This document shows positions 46,329 through 56,507 of a stretch of DNA of 64,000 nucleotides, piece by piece. The notes beneath the pieces were generated by a model that saw nothing but the letters and a program-made list of their open reading frames with translations, was not told the origin of the DNA and searched no databases. Position 1 is the stretch's first letter. The number at the start of each line of letters is the position of its first letter. This stretch comes from Alteromonas aestuariivivens. GTDB lineage: Bacteria > Pseudomonadota > Gammaproteobacteria > Enterobacterales > Alteromonadaceae. The stretch lies in NCBI RefSeq assembly GCF_003367475.1, contig NZ_QRHA01000004.1, positions 62,001 to 126,000 on the forward strand, read 5' to 3'. The translations under genes were made by a program, and so were the position numbers.

Positions 46329-46802
46329 TTAATTCGGTAGCGAAGCCCGCAGCATCCAGGCGGTTTTCTCATGTACCCGCATACGGTCGCCTACCAGAGC
46401 CGCAGTAGACTCATCGTCTGCCTGCTGAGCTATTTTAATGACTTCGCGACAGGTTTTCACTACCTGCTCATGACCATGAGTAAGCAGACGCACCATTTCC
46501 TGTGCTTCCGGCACACCTTCAACTTCCTCAATGGAACTTAACTTGGCAAAGGCCTTGTAGGTTCCGGGCGCAACCACACCCAATGTACGGATACGCTCTG
46601 CAATTTCATCTACCGCTTCAGCAAGCTCGGTGTAGTGTTCTTCGAACATCAGATGGAGCTCCCGAAACAGGGGCCCGGACACATTCCAGTGAAAATTATG
46701 AGTTTGCAGGTAAAGGGTGTAGGAATCGGCCAGCAGACGTTTCAGACCTTCGGCAATTTCATTGCGATCACCTTCAGAAATTCCTATATCGATCTTGCTC
46801 AT
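46329..46802 (-). CDS. dps: Dps-family ferritin-like DNA-protection protein
   Basis: The 157-residue protein is a complete Dps. The ferroxidase motif [42 protein letters not shown] (split over about 35-75) carries the His, Asp and Glu iron ligands. It forms a dodecamer that binds DNA and detoxifies Fe(II) and peroxide. The strong start has GGGAGT upstream. It lies next to a PQQ-type dehydrogenase and a copper chaperone gene. Its regulation (OxyR or RpoS) could not be read. Confidence 0.95.
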   Translation of the reverse strand: MSKIDIGISEGDRNEIAEGLKRLLADSYTLYLQTHNFHWNVSGPLFRELHLMFEEHYTELAEAVDEIAERIRTLGVVAPGTYKAFAKLSSIEEVEGVPEAQEMVRLLTHGHEQVVKTCREVIKIAQQADDESTAALVGDRMRVHEKTAWMLRASLPN

Positions 46803-46932
46803 TGGATACTCCCGTGTTGGGTGGAGCGTTTCAGACAGAGCCTGGCTCCACGTTGGTTACCTTTTGATAGCCGTTCCGGAGGGATTTGGATTAAAAATAC
46901 AGCTGACGTCAATCCCGCCCTTTGGCTGTTCT

Positions 46933-47409
46933 TTAGTCACCACTATGATGATGGTGGTGACCCGCGGGTTTATCAACCGTTAATATCGAAACGTCCAAAT
47001 GAATCTGCTGCCCCGACACAAATGTCAGAGTAAGTGGCACTGTGTGACCTGGCTCTAGGGCCTTTTTGAGCCCTATTAACATGATGTGATAACCACCAGG
47101 GGAAAAGTCCAGCGTGCCGCCAGCAGGAATCAGTACCCCGTCTCTGACTTGTCGCATTTTCATCATGTCATTGTCCATTTCGGTAGTGTGGATTTGGGCA
47201 TCTGAGGCGACGTCCAAACTGGTACTCACCGAAATCAATGTTTGTTCCTGACCGCCTCTGTTGACCAGCGTGAGGTAAACCGCACCGGTTTTGGCCATGG
47301 AAAACGTTGCCCGGGCATAAGCATCTGCCACTTCCACCTCCGCCCAGGCTGCGCTCACCGAACTGACAAGCAACCCTGACAATAACACTAACTTTTTGAA
47401 AAACTGCAT
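46933..47409 (-). CDS. PCu(A)C-type periplasmic copper chaperone
   Basis: The 158-residue precursor has a signal peptide (about 1-23, ending AAWAE). The copper motif H(M)x10Mx21HxM is recognisable: IHTTEMDNDMMKMRQV followed by GGYHIMLIGL. Such chaperones deliver Cu(I) to cytochrome oxidase or SCO proteins. The C-terminus ends in five consecutive histidines (GHHHHHSGD), an extra metal-binding tail. It is transcribed alone or with dps downstream (130 bases away). Confidence 0.9.
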   Translation of the reverse strand: MQFFKKLVLLSGLLVSSVSAAWAEVEVADAYARATFSMAKTGAVYLTLVNRGGQEQTLISVSTSLDVASDAQIHTTEMDNDMMKMRQVRDGVLIPAGGTLDFSPGGYHIMLIGLKKALEPGHTVPLTLTFVSGQQIHLDVSILTVDKPAGHHHHHSGD

Positions 47410-47521
47410 AAAGATTCCAGCTCACGGTTAATTACCGAATAGTAGTGAAGAAATTGGAAAAGTGAAAGTAGCGCTGGAATAGCAAAGCTCTGCCGTCAGA
47501 GCAGAATCAAAATGGGAAGAT

Positions 47522-47597
<76 letters not shown>

Positions 47598-47659
47598 GGA
47601 AAAACGATGGTGGGCGTTCAATATCGTTGGCCCTGATATTATTGTCAAGGCCAACTTTT

Positions 47660-48799
47660 TCAGCACTTAGACAAACGTTGTGCTTCGTTAACCAGTTTGG
47701 GGAAAAATTCCAGCGGCAGATACTGGCTCAGGGTGTGCATTTTCTCACCCAAACCCGCGTAACTTTTCGCCACCAGGTTAATGTGGCCCATTTTACGTTT
47801 GTCACGCACAGATTTGCCATACCAGTGTAAATGGCAGCCTGGAATGCTGAGCAAATCACGGGAAAAACTGCTACAACCAATCACATTGATCATGGCACTG
47901 GGGCCGATCGCAGCGGTATCACCCAAAGGTAACCCGGCCACCGCACGAAGATGGTTTTCAAACTGGCTGATGTCGGCACCACTGAGTGTCCAGTGGCCGG
48001 AGTTGTGCACCCGCGGCGCTAACTCATTCACCAGTAGCTCGTCCCCACACTGGAACATTTCCACTGCGAGTACACCGACATAGTCCATGCCCTCGGCCAG
48101 CGTCTTGAAGATGGCTTCCGCTTTCTCCTGTAGGGCCAATGATACCTGGGGAGCCGGTGCCACAGAAACGTGCAACTGACCCTGGTGATGAAGATTTTCA
48201 GCCAGCGGATAGACTTTCACTTCCCCACCCTTGCCACGGACGCCAATCAATGACAATTCACGATCAAAGCTGAGCATGCTCTCTACCACCAACGGCACGG
48301 TTTTCAAATCCAGTCCGCTCAGTGACAATTTCAGCTCGTCCAGTTGGCTGGTATCGGTCAGACGCCACTGGCCGTAACCATCGTAACCATCACGGCTGGC
48401 CTTGATAATCAGTTTGTCACCCAGCAGGTCGATGCACTCATCCAACTCCGACAGGTCGCTGATCACCTTATGCGGGCAATTTGGTACCTGAAGGGAATCC
48501 AGTAAACGCTTCTCTCTCACCCGGTCTGCCCCTACCAGAATGGCGTCGATTGAAGGCATCAGCTTGGCCGACCTTGCAGCTTGTTCAAGAAGCCTTTCCG
48601 GAACATGCTCAAACTCAACGGTCAGCGCGTCTGCCGCTTCTATCGCCTGGGCCAGGCTGGTGTCCAGTGGTTGTTTGCTGACCGGATGAACAACCGTATC
48701 GTTACTTACATCAACGGCCTGTACATCAATACCGAGCGGACACCCCGCCAGATACATCATTTGTGCCAGCTGGCCAGCGCCGTAAACGAGGACTCTCAT
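47660..48799 (-). CDS. purK: N5-carboxyaminoimidazole ribonucleotide synthetase
   Basis: The 379-residue ATP-grasp enzyme carboxylates AIR using ATP and bicarbonate. Family text: [34 protein letters not shown], the ATP-grasp [37 protein letters not shown] and [25 protein letters not shown]. Its start overlaps the purE stop by 4 bases, the classic purEK order. Downstream is the tRNA-Thr gene, 62 bases away. Confidence 0.96.
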   Translation of the reverse strand: MRVLVYGAGQLAQMMYLAGCPLGIDVQAVDVSNDTVVHPVSKQPLDTSLAQAIEAADALTVEFEHVPERLLEQAARSAKLMPSIDAILVGADRVREKRLLDSLQVPNCPHKVISDLSELDECIDLLGDKLIIKASRDGYDGYGQWRLTDTSQLDELKLSLSGLDLKTVPLVVESMLSFDRELSLIGVRGKGGEVKVYPLAENLHHQGQLHVSVAPAPQVSLALQEKAEAIFKTLAEGMDYVGVLAVEMFQCGDELLVNELAPRVHNSGHWTLSGADISQFENHLRAVAGLPLGDTAAIGPSAMINVIGCSSFSRDLLSIPGCHLHWYGKSVRDKRKMGHINLVAKSYAGLGEKMHTLSQYLPLEFFPKLVNEAQRLSKC

Positions 48800-49287
48800 T
48801 GGTCAAGCTCCAGGGTGCCATTCGCCATTACAGTATCTGTCTGCTGTTGGCGGAATGCACGAATGGCATCCCTTACCTTTGGTTCCTGCAACGCAACCAC
48901 CTGAGCTGCCAGTAACCCCGCATTAGCCGCCCCGGCTTCGCCGATCGCCAGGGTACCTACCGCTACCCCTTTGGGCATCTGTACAATCGAGAGTAAAGAA
49001 TCCAACCCGTTAAGTGCCTTGGATTTAACCGGGCAACCGAAAACCGGCAAATGGGTGTGTGCTGCAATCATACCCGGCAAGTGAGCGGCGCCTCCGGCTC
49101 CCGCAATAATCACACTGTACCCCTGTTCTTCTGCCGTTTCCGCAAACTCTACCAGCAGATTGGGGGTTCGGTGGGCAGAAACCACCTTGGCATCGAATTC
49201 CACACCAAACTCTTTCAGCATCAGCGCTGCTTGTTGCATGGTTGGCCAATCCGATGTTGAACCCATAACGATTGCGACTTTTGCCAT
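48796..49287 (-). CDS. purE: N5-carboxyaminoimidazole ribonucleotide mutase
   Basis: The 163-residue class I PurE moves the carboxyl group of N5-CAIR to C4. It has [18 protein letters not shown] at the start, [31 protein letters not shown] and [25 protein letters not shown]. It is the first gene of purEK. A PurR box was not found. The leader contains the hairpin CCGGCTT/AAGCCGG (49394-49413). Confidence 0.97.
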   Translation of the reverse strand: MAKVAIVMGSTSDWPTMQQAALMLKEFGVEFDAKVVSAHRTPNLLVEFAETAEEQGYSVIIAGAGGAAHLPGMIAAHTHLPVFGCPVKSKALNGLDSLLSIVQMPKGVAVGTLAIGEAGAANAGLLAAQVVALQEPKVRDAIRAFRQQQTDTVMANGTLELDQ

Positions 49288-49571
49288 GAACGATTCCTCG
49301 ACAGGTTATTTTTCGGCCAGGAGCATCTCTAGAGACCGCCCCTTTCACCGGAGTTTTCTTCAGACTCGGCCAGGCATACGCCATTAGCCAAATCCGGCTT
49401 CAGGAAAAGCCGGCGATTGTAGCGCAAAAATTCAGCCATGCCCATAGTGGCGAGCTGGGCGCCACTGAATAGCCTGGCACACTGCCACCAGCGGTGGCTG
49501 TCGCCATCCCCTTATAAAAATCAATAGTTTGAAAAATGGATTTTACGCTACCAGCGACTAAACTCGATGCT

Positions 49572-50489
49572 ATGAACTCATTAACGTTTCGGTTGCTGGA
49601 AGTTTTTCGTCACGTGGTGGACTGTGGCTCGGTCACTGCGGCTTCCTCGTCCCTGTCGTTATCCCAGCCAACGGTATCCCTGCAACTCAAAAAGCTTAGC
49701 GCAATTATAGGCATTCCGCTGCTTGAGCATGTGCACGGTCAGGTCATTATGACCGATGCTGGCAAAGCTCTGTACGAATACGCTCAAACGGTGCTCAGCG
49801 CACAGCAGAAACTGGATAGCCGGATTCACGCTATTCGGGGCATGCAGACCGGCTCGCTGAATCTGGCCGTGGTCAGCACCGCTCAGTATGTTGTGCCGCC
49901 GTTTTTGAGCCAGTTTTGTCACGAGCACCCAAATATTGAAGTCAATTTCACCGTAGGTAATCGGGCTCAGGTTATTGAGCGTCTGCGTCAAAACCTGGAT
50001 GACCTGTACGTATTCAGCCATCCACCTGAAGACAGTTCCCTGATGAGTGCACCTTTTATGCAAAATCGCCTGGTTGTGATCGCACCGAGCTCCTATTCCG
50101 GGCCGGACCACTGCTCTCTCGAATCATTGTGCGGGCAAAAATTTTTGTTACGTGAACCGGGCAGCGGAACACGCCGAAGCCTGCAAACTTACTGCGAGCC
50201 AAGGAATATCACCTTCGCAAATGTGGTGGTGATGGAAAGTAATGAAGCCATCCAGGCTGCAGTCGCTGCCGGGCTCGGGCTGGCGATCATATCAGAGCAT
50301 ACGCTCACTCCGGCTTCGTCTGAGCAAATAAGGATACTGACGGTGCAGGACTTTCCACTTAATGCCCAATGGCATGTCGTAACGACTCAACACCGGCCTA
50401 TGAATCTGGCAGCCCAGGCTTTTCGTAGTACATTACTGGCGAGTACCAGTGGTTTTCACACACTGCCGGTAAACCATCGCCCCCAGTGA
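49572..50489 (+). CDS. LysR-family transcriptional regulator
   Basis: The product has 305 residues from ATG 49572; an earlier ATG (49536) is in frame but adds a non-family leader. The N-terminal HTH (LEVFRHVVDCGSVTAASSSLSLSQPTVSLQLKKL) is that of CbbR/YeiE-type LysR proteins, and the effector domain includes GSLNLAVVSTAQYVVPPFL and NEAIQAAVAAGLGLAIISE. It stands 27 bases upstream of nhaA in the same direction, so it may control nhaA as NhaR does in E. coli. The sequence is closer to CysB/CbbR-like members than to NhaR. Confidence 0.9.
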   Translation: MNSLTFRLLEVFRHVVDCGSVTAASSSLSLSQPTVSLQLKKLSAIIGIPLLEHVHGQVIMTDAGKALYEYAQTVLSAQQKLDSRIHAIRGMQTGSLNLAVVSTAQYVVPPFLSQFCHEHPNIEVNFTVGNRAQVIERLRQNLDDLYVFSHPPEDSSLMSAPFMQNRLVVIAPSSYSGPDHCSLESLCGQKFLLREPGSGTRRSLQTYCEPRNITFANVVVMESNEAIQAAVAAGLGLAIISEHTLTPASSEQIRILTVQDFPLNAQWHVVTTQHRPMNLAAQAFRSTLLASTSGFHTLPVNHRPQ

Positions 50490-50516
50490 TAATCCAACCC
50501 TGCTTAAAAAAGGAGA

Positions 50517-51716
50517 ATGAGGTTGAGTACGCCCCTGATAAGTGATTTCCTGAAACGGGAAACCATTGCTGGTTTGCTGCTTATTCTTGCTGCTGTTCTG
50601 GCTCTGGTCATCGCCAATTCACCACTGGATTATCTGTACGATCAACTCATCAGTGTTCCTGTCGTGGTGGCGGCTGGCTCCTGGAGTATTGATAAGCCTC
50701 TGCTGCTTTGGATTAATGATGGCCTGATGGCGATCTTCTTTTTTCTTGTAGGCCTGGAGCTCAAACGGGAAGTTTGCGAAGGGGAGCTTTCCAACCCAAA
50801 AGACATTGTGTTGCCCGCATCAGGGGCAATTGGCGGCATGGCGCTACCTGCCTGTTTGTACGTTTGGGTTAACTGGGGAGACAGCGTTGCCATGTCCGGC
50901 TGGGCAATTCCCGCTGCCACCGACATTGCCTTTGCCTTGGGCATTCTTTCCCTGCTGGGCAACAAGGTACCGCCCAGCCTGAAAATCTTTCTGGTGACAC
51001 TGGCAATCATCGATGACATTGGTGCAATTGTAATTATTGCCCTGTTTTACACCGACAACATCACTGAAACCGCTTTAATTGTGGCCGCAGTGTGCTTGCC
51101 CATATTGTGGTGGATGAACCGAAGAAATGTGGTTGATTTGCCTTCCTACCTGCTGGTAGGGCTGGTTTTGTGGGTTGCCATGCTGAAATCCGGCGTGCAC
51201 GCCACATTGGCCGGCGTGGTCCTGGCGGCTTTCATTCCAATGCGTAACCGCAGCAATCCGAAACATTCTCCAGTTCTTGAGCTGGAACACAGCCTTAATC
51301 CTGCTGTGAGTTATGCCATCGTGCCTGTTTTTGCCTTTGCAAATGCCGGTATTACGTTCTCCAGCATCAGTCCGCAAGGCATATTCCACCCGGTCACCTT
51401 CGGGATTTTTCTCGGCCTGGTAGTAGGCAAACAAATCGGGGTGTTCGGCTTCTGCTGGCTGGCCGTCAAACTCAAGCTGACGCGCCTGCCTGACGACCTT
51501 TCTTTCAGGCATATATACGGGTGCGCCCTCTTGTGTGGCGTTGGATTTACCATGAGTTTGTTTATCGGCGCGCTGGCTTTTGAACAAACCGGCGTCAACC
51601 GTATGTTTGACGAACGGGTGGGGATCCTCGCAGGCTCGCTGGTTTCAGCCATTTTGGGCTACTCTGTGTTGCGGTGGGTAGGGCGAAAATCAGGTGCCGA
51701 GGAACATAGCCAATAG
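50517..51716 (+). CDS. nhaA: Na+/H+ antiporter NhaA
   Basis: The 399-residue, 12-helix antiporter starts at ATG 50517 after AAAAGGAG. It holds the unwound-helix ion site GWAIPAATDIAFALGI with two Asp residues nearby (LVTLAIIDDIGAIVII), DGLMAIFFFLVGLELKRE and LCGVGFTMSLFIGALAF. It exports sodium in exchange for protons, expected in a salt-exposed organism. It is close behind the LysR gene and probably co-transcribed. Confidence 0.96.
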   Translation: MRLSTPLISDFLKRETIAGLLLILAAVLALVIANSPLDYLYDQLISVPVVVAAGSWSIDKPLLLWINDGLMAIFFFLVGLELKREVCEGELSNPKDIVLPASGAIGGMALPACLYVWVNWGDSVAMSGWAIPAATDIAFALGILSLLGNKVPPSLKIFLVTLAIIDDIGAIVIIALFYTDNITETALIVAAVCLPILWWMNRRNVVDLPSYLLVGLVLWVAMLKSGVHATLAGVVLAAFIPMRNRSNPKHSPVLELEHSLNPAVSYAIVPVFAFANAGITFSSISPQGIFHPVTFGIFLGLVVGKQIGVFGFCWLAVKLKLTRLPDDLSFRHIYGCALLCGVGFTMSLFIGALAFEQTGVNRMFDERVGILAGSLVSAILGYSVLRWVGRKSGAEEHSQ

Positions 51717-51792
51717 AGCATTCCACGGCCGTTTTTGTCGCATTTCACAGCTCTAGCGAGTAACCACACTCTGAACCGACTCGAAGGCCTGA

Positions 51793-53082
51793 TCAGTTTT
51801 GCTGCATATAATCCAGAGTAAGATTGGTAAGCAAACGCACGCCCAGTTTCATACCTTCATCGTCAACATAGAACTCAGGAGTATGATGGGCCGGTGAGTC
51901 AGCCTCTGGAACATCCAACGGCTTACCGCCTACCCAAAGGTACAACCCCGGCACCTGTTCCTGAAAAAAGGAAAAATCTTCCGCACCGGTAACAGCTTTG
52001 GCCAGAATCGTATTTTCCTTTCCAGCGGTGCGCTCCAAGGTTGGCAGCATGGTTGCTGTCAGCGCCGGGTCGTTGTAGGTAATCGGATAGTTGTAGTCCA
52101 GCGGCAGGGTTAGTTCTGCCTCAGCCCGCATACTCTCTGCAATGCCCTTAACCTTCCGATGCATGGCTTCATAAATGAGTTCGCGGGCGTCTTTATCAAG
52201 GGTACGTATGGTGCCCACCAATTCCACTTCGCTGGGAATTATGTTGGAGCGGTTGCCTCCATGGATTGAGCCCACAGAAACTACAGCCGCATCGTCTATC
52301 ACGCGAACTTCACGGCTGACAATGGTTTGTAGCCCCATAATCATCTGTGCGGCGGTTACCACCGGGTCAACACTTTTCCAGGGGTAGGCACCGTGTGCCT
52401 GTTTGCCTTTGATGACAATTTTAAACGGGTCTACTGCAGCCATTGTGCCACCCGGCTGATAGCGCACGGTCCCCACATCGGCATTGGCACTGATATGCAA
52501 ACCGAATATCACGTCAACATCCGGGCTTTTAAGTACCCCTTCCTGAACCATGATTTCAGCCCCGCCTTTTTCTCCCGCAGGCGCCCCCTCTTCGGCTGGC
52601 TGAAATATGAATTTTACTTTGCCGGACAGCTGATCCTTCATATCAGTTAGGATTTTCGCCGCCCCCATCAGCATCGCCATATGGGTATCGTGCCCACAGG
52701 CATGCATTACAGGTACTGTCTGGCCATTAAACTCGCCAGTTTGCACCGACCTGTAGGGCAAATCGTTTTGCTCTGGAACAGGCAGACCATCCATATCGGC
52801 ACGCAGTGCGACAACCGGCCCTGGCTTACCACTGTCCAGTATGGCAACCACCCCTGTTCTGGCTACCCCGGTAGTCACATCCAGACCCAACCCGTTCAGG
52901 TAGCTGGCTATGTATTCCGCGGTTTTGAATTCCCGGTTGGACAGCTCGGGATACTGATGAAGGTGATGTCGCCATTCAATCACCTGAGGCTCCAGGGCAT
53001 CGGCCAGCTCATCGACCTGGCTTTGGGCGTGACTAAATAACGGGAGTAACAACAAACTTGTGACCAGCAATGTGCGCTGCAT
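51793..53082 (-). CDS. Exported M20-family amidohydrolase/carboxypeptidase
   Basis: From ATG 53082 (GGAAG upstream) the precursor is 429 residues with a signal peptide (ending LFSHAQ). It is an M20D amidohydrolase: EYIASYLNGLGLDV, ALRADMDGLPVPEQ, MHACGHDTHMAMLMGAA with metal ligands, FIFQPAEEGAPAGEKGGAE, LHISANADVGTV and VTGAEDFSFFQEQVPGLYLWVG. Members hydrolyse N-acyl amino acids, hippurate or indole-acetyl amino acids. Export suggests an environmental substrate. It points away from nhaA and follows cfa in direction. Confidence 0.9.
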   Translation of the reverse strand: MQRTLLVTSLLLLPLFSHAQSQVDELADALEPQVIEWRHHLHQYPELSNREFKTAEYIASYLNGLGLDVTTGVARTGVVAILDSGKPGPVVALRADMDGLPVPEQNDLPYRSVQTGEFNGQTVPVMHACGHDTHMAMLMGAAKILTDMKDQLSGKVKFIFQPAEEGAPAGEKGGAEIMVQEGVLKSPDVDVIFGLHISANADVGTVRYQPGGTMAAVDPFKIVIKGKQAHGAYPWKSVDPVVTAAQMIMGLQTIVSREVRVIDDAAVVSVGSIHGGNRSNIIPSEVELVGTIRTLDKDARELIYEAMHRKVKGIAESMRAEAELTLPLDYNYPITYNDPALTATMLPTLERTAGKENTILAKAVTGAEDFSFFQEQVPGLYLWVGGKPLDVPEADSPAHHTPEFYVDDEGMKLGVRLLTNLTLDYMQQN

Positions 53083-53163
53083 AACGTTGGCTTCCATACG
53101 TGATGTGAGAATATTCAGAGTAAATGACCTTGCGGCCAATTCCAAGCTGCAACAATAGCTTCC

Positions 53164-54345
53164 TTAACGGCAGGTGTAGCGTGGCAAAGGGCGCAACTTT
53201 TTACGCAAAACCACCTGAAACAACTGAAGATTACGGCAGCGAAATGCCCCTGCGCAAGACTTCAGGTAATAACTCCACATCCTGAAGAAACGTTCTGAAT
53301 AGCCACTTTTCAGGCTGGGCCAGGCAAGACTGAAGTTGTTGTGCCAGGCCATCAGGGTTCTATCGTAATCGGGGCCGAAGTTGTGCACATCTTCAATCAC
53401 AAAATAGGGCTCGGCAGCTGCGCTGATTTCCCGCAACGAGGGGATCGCTCCGTTGGGAAAGATGTATTTGTGGATCCAGGGATCGGTGCATTTTCGGGTG
53501 GCATCTGAGCCGATAGTATGCAAAACAAATATGCCGTCTTCAGCCATAAGATCGCAGGCAGTTTGCATGTAAATAGGGTAATTTTTTGGCCCTACATGTT
53601 CAAACATCCCAATCGATACCAGCTTGTCGAATTCCCCCTTCAAGCTGCGGTAATCCTGCAACTCAATGTTAACCGGCAATCCGGCACAGCGCTGCAGGGC
53701 CAATACCTGTTGTTCGCGGGAAATGGTCACTCCGGTTACATTAACCCCATAATGCTCTGCGGCATATTGGGCAAAACTTCCCCAGCCACAGCCGATGTCG
53801 AGCACGTTTTCGCCTGGCCTGAGATACAATTTCTGGCATATCAGGTCCAGTTTGGCCACCTGAGCCTGGTAGAGGTCTCTGGCCTTTTGCCAGTATCCAC
53901 ATGAATAAGCCATGGTTTTGTCCAGCATGGCCTGGTAGAGGTTGTTGCCAACGTCATAATGCTGCTCCCCTACCTGCCACGCCCGCGTGCAGCTTTGCAA
54001 ATTGCACAATTTGCCCAGCAGGCGATTTCTGATGTAGACCCATTTATTCTGCAGGCGCTGGTCAAACTGCACGCTCAGAACCCGGCTGACAAACTCATCC
54101 AGTTGCTGGCATTCCCAATCACCGTCCATATAGCTCTCGCCGGCACCCAAACTGCCCTGACGACACAGACGGTCGTAAAAGCGTGGATTCTGGACTTGGG
54201 GATCCCAGGGGCGCTCTCCGTTTAATTTTATGTCGGCTGGTGCCAGCATGGACTGCAATCCGTCACGGATTCTTGCCTGTTGTCGGGTTACCGATAGTGA
54301 GGAAAATACGGGATTTTGCTGGCTGTGAGGAACACTGTCTGCCAT
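53164..54345 (-). CDS. cfa: Cyclopropane-fatty-acyl-phospholipid synthase
   Basis: The 393-residue enzyme adds a methylene bridge from SAM to unsaturated phospholipid chains. It has the SAM loop ENVLDIGCGWGSFAQYAAEHY, GVTISREQQVLA, the active-site pattern YMDGDWECQQLDEF, QHYDVGNNLYQAMLDKTMAYSCGYW and SIGMFEHVGPKNY. The length is close to E. coli Cfa (382). It acts at the inner membrane, usually in stationary phase. It is monocistronic, 81 bases before the M20 gene. Confidence 0.96.
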   Translation of the reverse strand: MADSVPHSQQNPVFSSLSVTRQQARIRDGLQSMLAPADIKLNGERPWDPQVQNPRFYDRLCRQGSLGAGESYMDGDWECQQLDEFVSRVLSVQFDQRLQNKWVYIRNRLLGKLCNLQSCTRAWQVGEQHYDVGNNLYQAMLDKTMAYSCGYWQKARDLYQAQVAKLDLICQKLYLRPGENVLDIGCGWGSFAQYAAEHYGVNVTGVTISREQQVLALQRCAGLPVNIELQDYRSLKGEFDKLVSIGMFEHVGPKNYPIYMQTACDLMAEDGIFVLHTIGSDATRKCTDPWIHKYIFPNGAIPSLREISAAAEPYFVIEDVHNFGPDYDRTLMAWHNNFSLAWPSLKSGYSERFFRMWSYYLKSCAGAFRCRNLQLFQVVLRKKLRPLPRYTCR

Positions 54346-54496
54346 GCCAATCTCCTGCCGGTGACCTGTAATGGCCAGATTTAAGATTGATTAAAGTATA
54401 GACAGACTGATACGAGTTTCCTGATCATCTCACCACAGCAGGTGATACAAACAGAAACGCGAATAAAGCAGGGGATTTGAGACAAATTCGACGTAT

Positions 54497-54526
54497 GCCA
54501 GCAACGGCCATCAGGCTGTTGCTGGC
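54497..54526. terminator. Hairpin downstream of rho
   Basis: GCCAGCAAC (54497-54505) and GTTGCTGGC (54518-54526) form a perfect 9-bp stem with a 12-base loop, 11 bases after the rho stop. There is no U-run. It may be an end-protecting structure rather than an intrinsic terminator. Confidence 0.4.
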
Positions 54527-54536
54527 CGTCAGTGGA

Positions 54537-55802
54537 TTAGCCCTTTTGACGCTTCATGGCGTCGAAGAACTCATCATTGGTCTTGGTCATGGCAAGCTTG
54601 TTGATCAGGAACTCCATGGCGTCGATTTCTGACATTTCGTGCACAATCTTACGCAGGATCCACATTTTCTGCAGCTCGTCCTGATTGGTCAGCAACTCTT
54701 CACGGCGGGTTCCTGAGCGGTTGAAGTCAATTGCAGGGAAAACACGCTTCTCAGCAATCTTGCGGTTCAGGTGCAGTTCCATGTTACCGGTGCCCTTGAA
54801 CTCTTCGTAGATAACTTCATCCATTTTGGAACCGGTATCGATCAGCGCTGTGGCAATGATGGTCAGGCTGCCGCCTTCCTCAACGTTACGGGCAGCACCG
54901 AAGAAACGCTTCGGTTTATGCAGGGCATTGGCGTCAACACCACCGGTCAGTACCTTACCGGAAGATGGAATAACGGTATTGTAAGCGCGGGCCAGACGGG
55001 TAATGGAGTCCAGCAGAATCACCACGTCTTTTTTGTGTTCAACCAGACGTTTTGCCTTTTCGATTACCATCTCAGCGACCTGAACGTGGCGGCTGGCCGG
55101 TTCGTCGAATGTTGATGCAACCACTTCGCCCTGCACCAGACGGTGCATCTCGGTCACCTCTTCAGGACGCTCGTCAATCAGCAACACCATCAGTTCACAT
55201 TCGGGGTGATTTGCGGCAATCGATTGGGCAATGTTCTGAAGTAACAGGGTTTTACCCGCTTTAGGCGGTGCCACAATCAAACCACGCTGGCCTCTGCCAA
55301 TAGGTGATGCCAAATCCAGCACCCGCGCAGTAATATCCTCGGTTGAACCATTACCACGCTCCATGCGCAAGCGGGACGCTGCATGCAGTGGTGTAAGGTT
55401 CTCAAACAGGATCTTGTTGCGGGAGTTTTCAGGTTTGTCGAAGTTGACTTCGCGGATTTTCAGCAGGGCAAAATAGCGTTCACTGTCTTTGGGTGGGCGG
55501 ATTTTGCCGGAAATCGTGTCACCAGTACGCAGATTGAATCGTCTTATCTGGCTGGGTGAAACATAAATATCGTCGGGGCCAGCCAGATAGGAAGAATCGG
55601 CCGATCGCAAAAAGCCAAAGCCGTCCTGGAGGATCTCCAGTACACCGTCTCCAAAAATGTCTTCACCGCTTTTTGCGTGGGCTTTGAGAATGGAGAAGAT
55701 GATGTCTTGCTTTCTGGCTCGCGCCATGTTTTCCAGGCCCATTTCTTCGGCCAGGGCAACCAATTCGCTGATTGGTTTATTCTTGAGTTCAGTTAAATTC
55801 AT
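54537..55802 (-). CDS. rho: Transcription termination factor Rho
   Basis: The 421-residue hexameric RNA helicase carries the N-terminal RNA-binding fold ([30 protein letters not shown]), the Walker A loop [14 protein letters not shown], Walker [16 protein letters not shown], the Q-loop region [20 protein letters not shown] and the conserved GTRREELL and [19 protein letters not shown]. Standard length. It follows trxA across a 277-base leader, as in E. coli, and is probably autoregulated there. Confidence 0.98.
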   Translation of the reverse strand: MNLTELKNKPISELVALAEEMGLENMARARKQDIIFSILKAHAKSGEDIFGDGVLEILQDGFGFLRSADSSYLAGPDDIYVSPSQIRRFNLRTGDTISGKIRPPKDSERYFALLKIREVNFDKPENSRNKILFENLTPLHAASRLRMERGNGSTEDITARVLDLASPIGRGQRGLIVAPPKAGKTLLLQNIAQSIAANHPECELMVLLIDERPEEVTEMHRLVQGEVVASTFDEPASRHVQVAEMVIEKAKRLVEHKKDVVILLDSITRLARAYNTVIPSSGKVLTGGVDANALHKPKRFFGAARNVEEGGSLTIIATALIDTGSKMDEVIYEEFKGTGNMELHLNRKIAEKRVFPAIDFNRSGTRREELLTNQDELQKMWILRKIVHEMSEIDAMEFLINKLAMTKTNDEFFDAMKRQKG

Positions 55803-56034
55803 ACTGGTGGGTCTTTGTGCTTGAACTTCGCTTATGAGACTTAATAGTCACTACATGATTGAATAGGTTTATTTACGCCCAGATGTGGGCCAGCAGAACG
55901 GTGCTCAGATGGGAGCAATCAAAACGTTAGCACCATAATTGTCTTTGGTCCAGCGTTTTAATCAGAAAATGTTAAAAAAATTTTAAAAGACGTTCAGATT
56001 TGCTTAATGCATGCCACTACCAGGGGAATAAACT
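55803..56034 (-). promoter_or_regulatory. rho leader region
   Basis: About 230 bases separate the rho start from the trxA terminator. The region is AT-rich in its upstream part, with T- and A-tracts around 55970-55990 on the minus strand. In other gammaproteobacteria the leader contains the rho promoter and sites for Rho autoregulation. No single motif can be fixed here, and no small ORF is convincing. Confidence 0.4.
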
Positions 56035-56067
56035 AAAAAACCCGGTCACTTCCGACCGGGTTTTTTT
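56035..56067 (-). terminator. Intrinsic terminator of trxA (usable on both strands)
   Basis: CCCGGTC (56041-56047) and GACCGGG (56054-56060) form a stem with a 6-base loop. It is flanked by A6 on the left and T7 on the right, so it is a U-tailed hairpin in either direction. It lies 12 bases after the trxA stop. Confidence 0.9.
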
Positions 56068-56079
56068 ACTCAATTCGAA

Positions 56080-56406
56080 TTATAGGTTTTCGTTCAGAAA
56101 CTCAGCCAGTTGAGTTTTTGACAGGGCACCAACCTTGGTCGCGGCGACGTTACCGCCTTTGAACAATAACAGGGTAGGAATGCCACGGATACCGTATTTG
56201 GGTGGCGTTTCGTTATTTTCATCGACATTCAGCTTGCCAACTGTTAATTTGCCTTCAAACTCGTTCGCAATTTCTTCTAGAATTGGTGCGATCATTTTAC
56301 ACGGGCCACACCACTCTGCCCAGAAGTCAACCAGCACAGGACCGTCAGCATTGATAACATCTGCTTCGAACTTATCATCAGTTAACTGGATAATTTTGTC
56401 GCTCAT
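56080..56406 (-). CDS. trxA: Thioredoxin 1
   Basis: The 108-residue protein is a canonical thioredoxin with active site [13 protein letters not shown] at residues 28-40 and [14 protein letters not shown]. It reduces protein disulfides with thioredoxin reductase. It precedes rho and is divergent from rhlB, the conserved gammaproteobacterial arrangement. ATTACGGAGAAAAG before the start is a good ribosome site. Confidence 0.98.
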   Translation of the reverse strand: MSDKIIQLTDDKFEADVINADGPVLVDFWAEWCGPCKMIAPILEEIANEFEGKLTVGKLNVDENNETPPKYGIRGIPTLLLFKGGNVAATKVGALSKTQLAEFLNENL

Positions 56407-56437
56407 TCTTTTCTCCGTAATTTGGTCTGTCGCTGAT

Positions 56438-56487
56438 TTGTCTCAGCTCTACCATAAGTGTTATATAGAAACTGTTTTTTAATGCAA
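56438..56487. promoter_or_regulatory. Overlapping divergent promoter candidates of trxA and rhlB
   Basis: For rhlB: TTGTCT (56438-56443) with TTATAT (56461-56466), spacer 17. For trxA, on the minus strand: TTGCAT (56487-56482) with TATAAC (56465-56460), spacer 16. The two -10 hexamers occupy almost the same bases, so the polymerases would compete. Predicted by eye from consensus only. Confidence 0.45.
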
Positions 56488-56507
56488 GCACAGATAAGCT
56501 ATAAGCT

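Noticed and set aside
49288..49571. PurR box before purE
   Set aside because: No sequence close to ACGCAAACGTTTGCGT was found.
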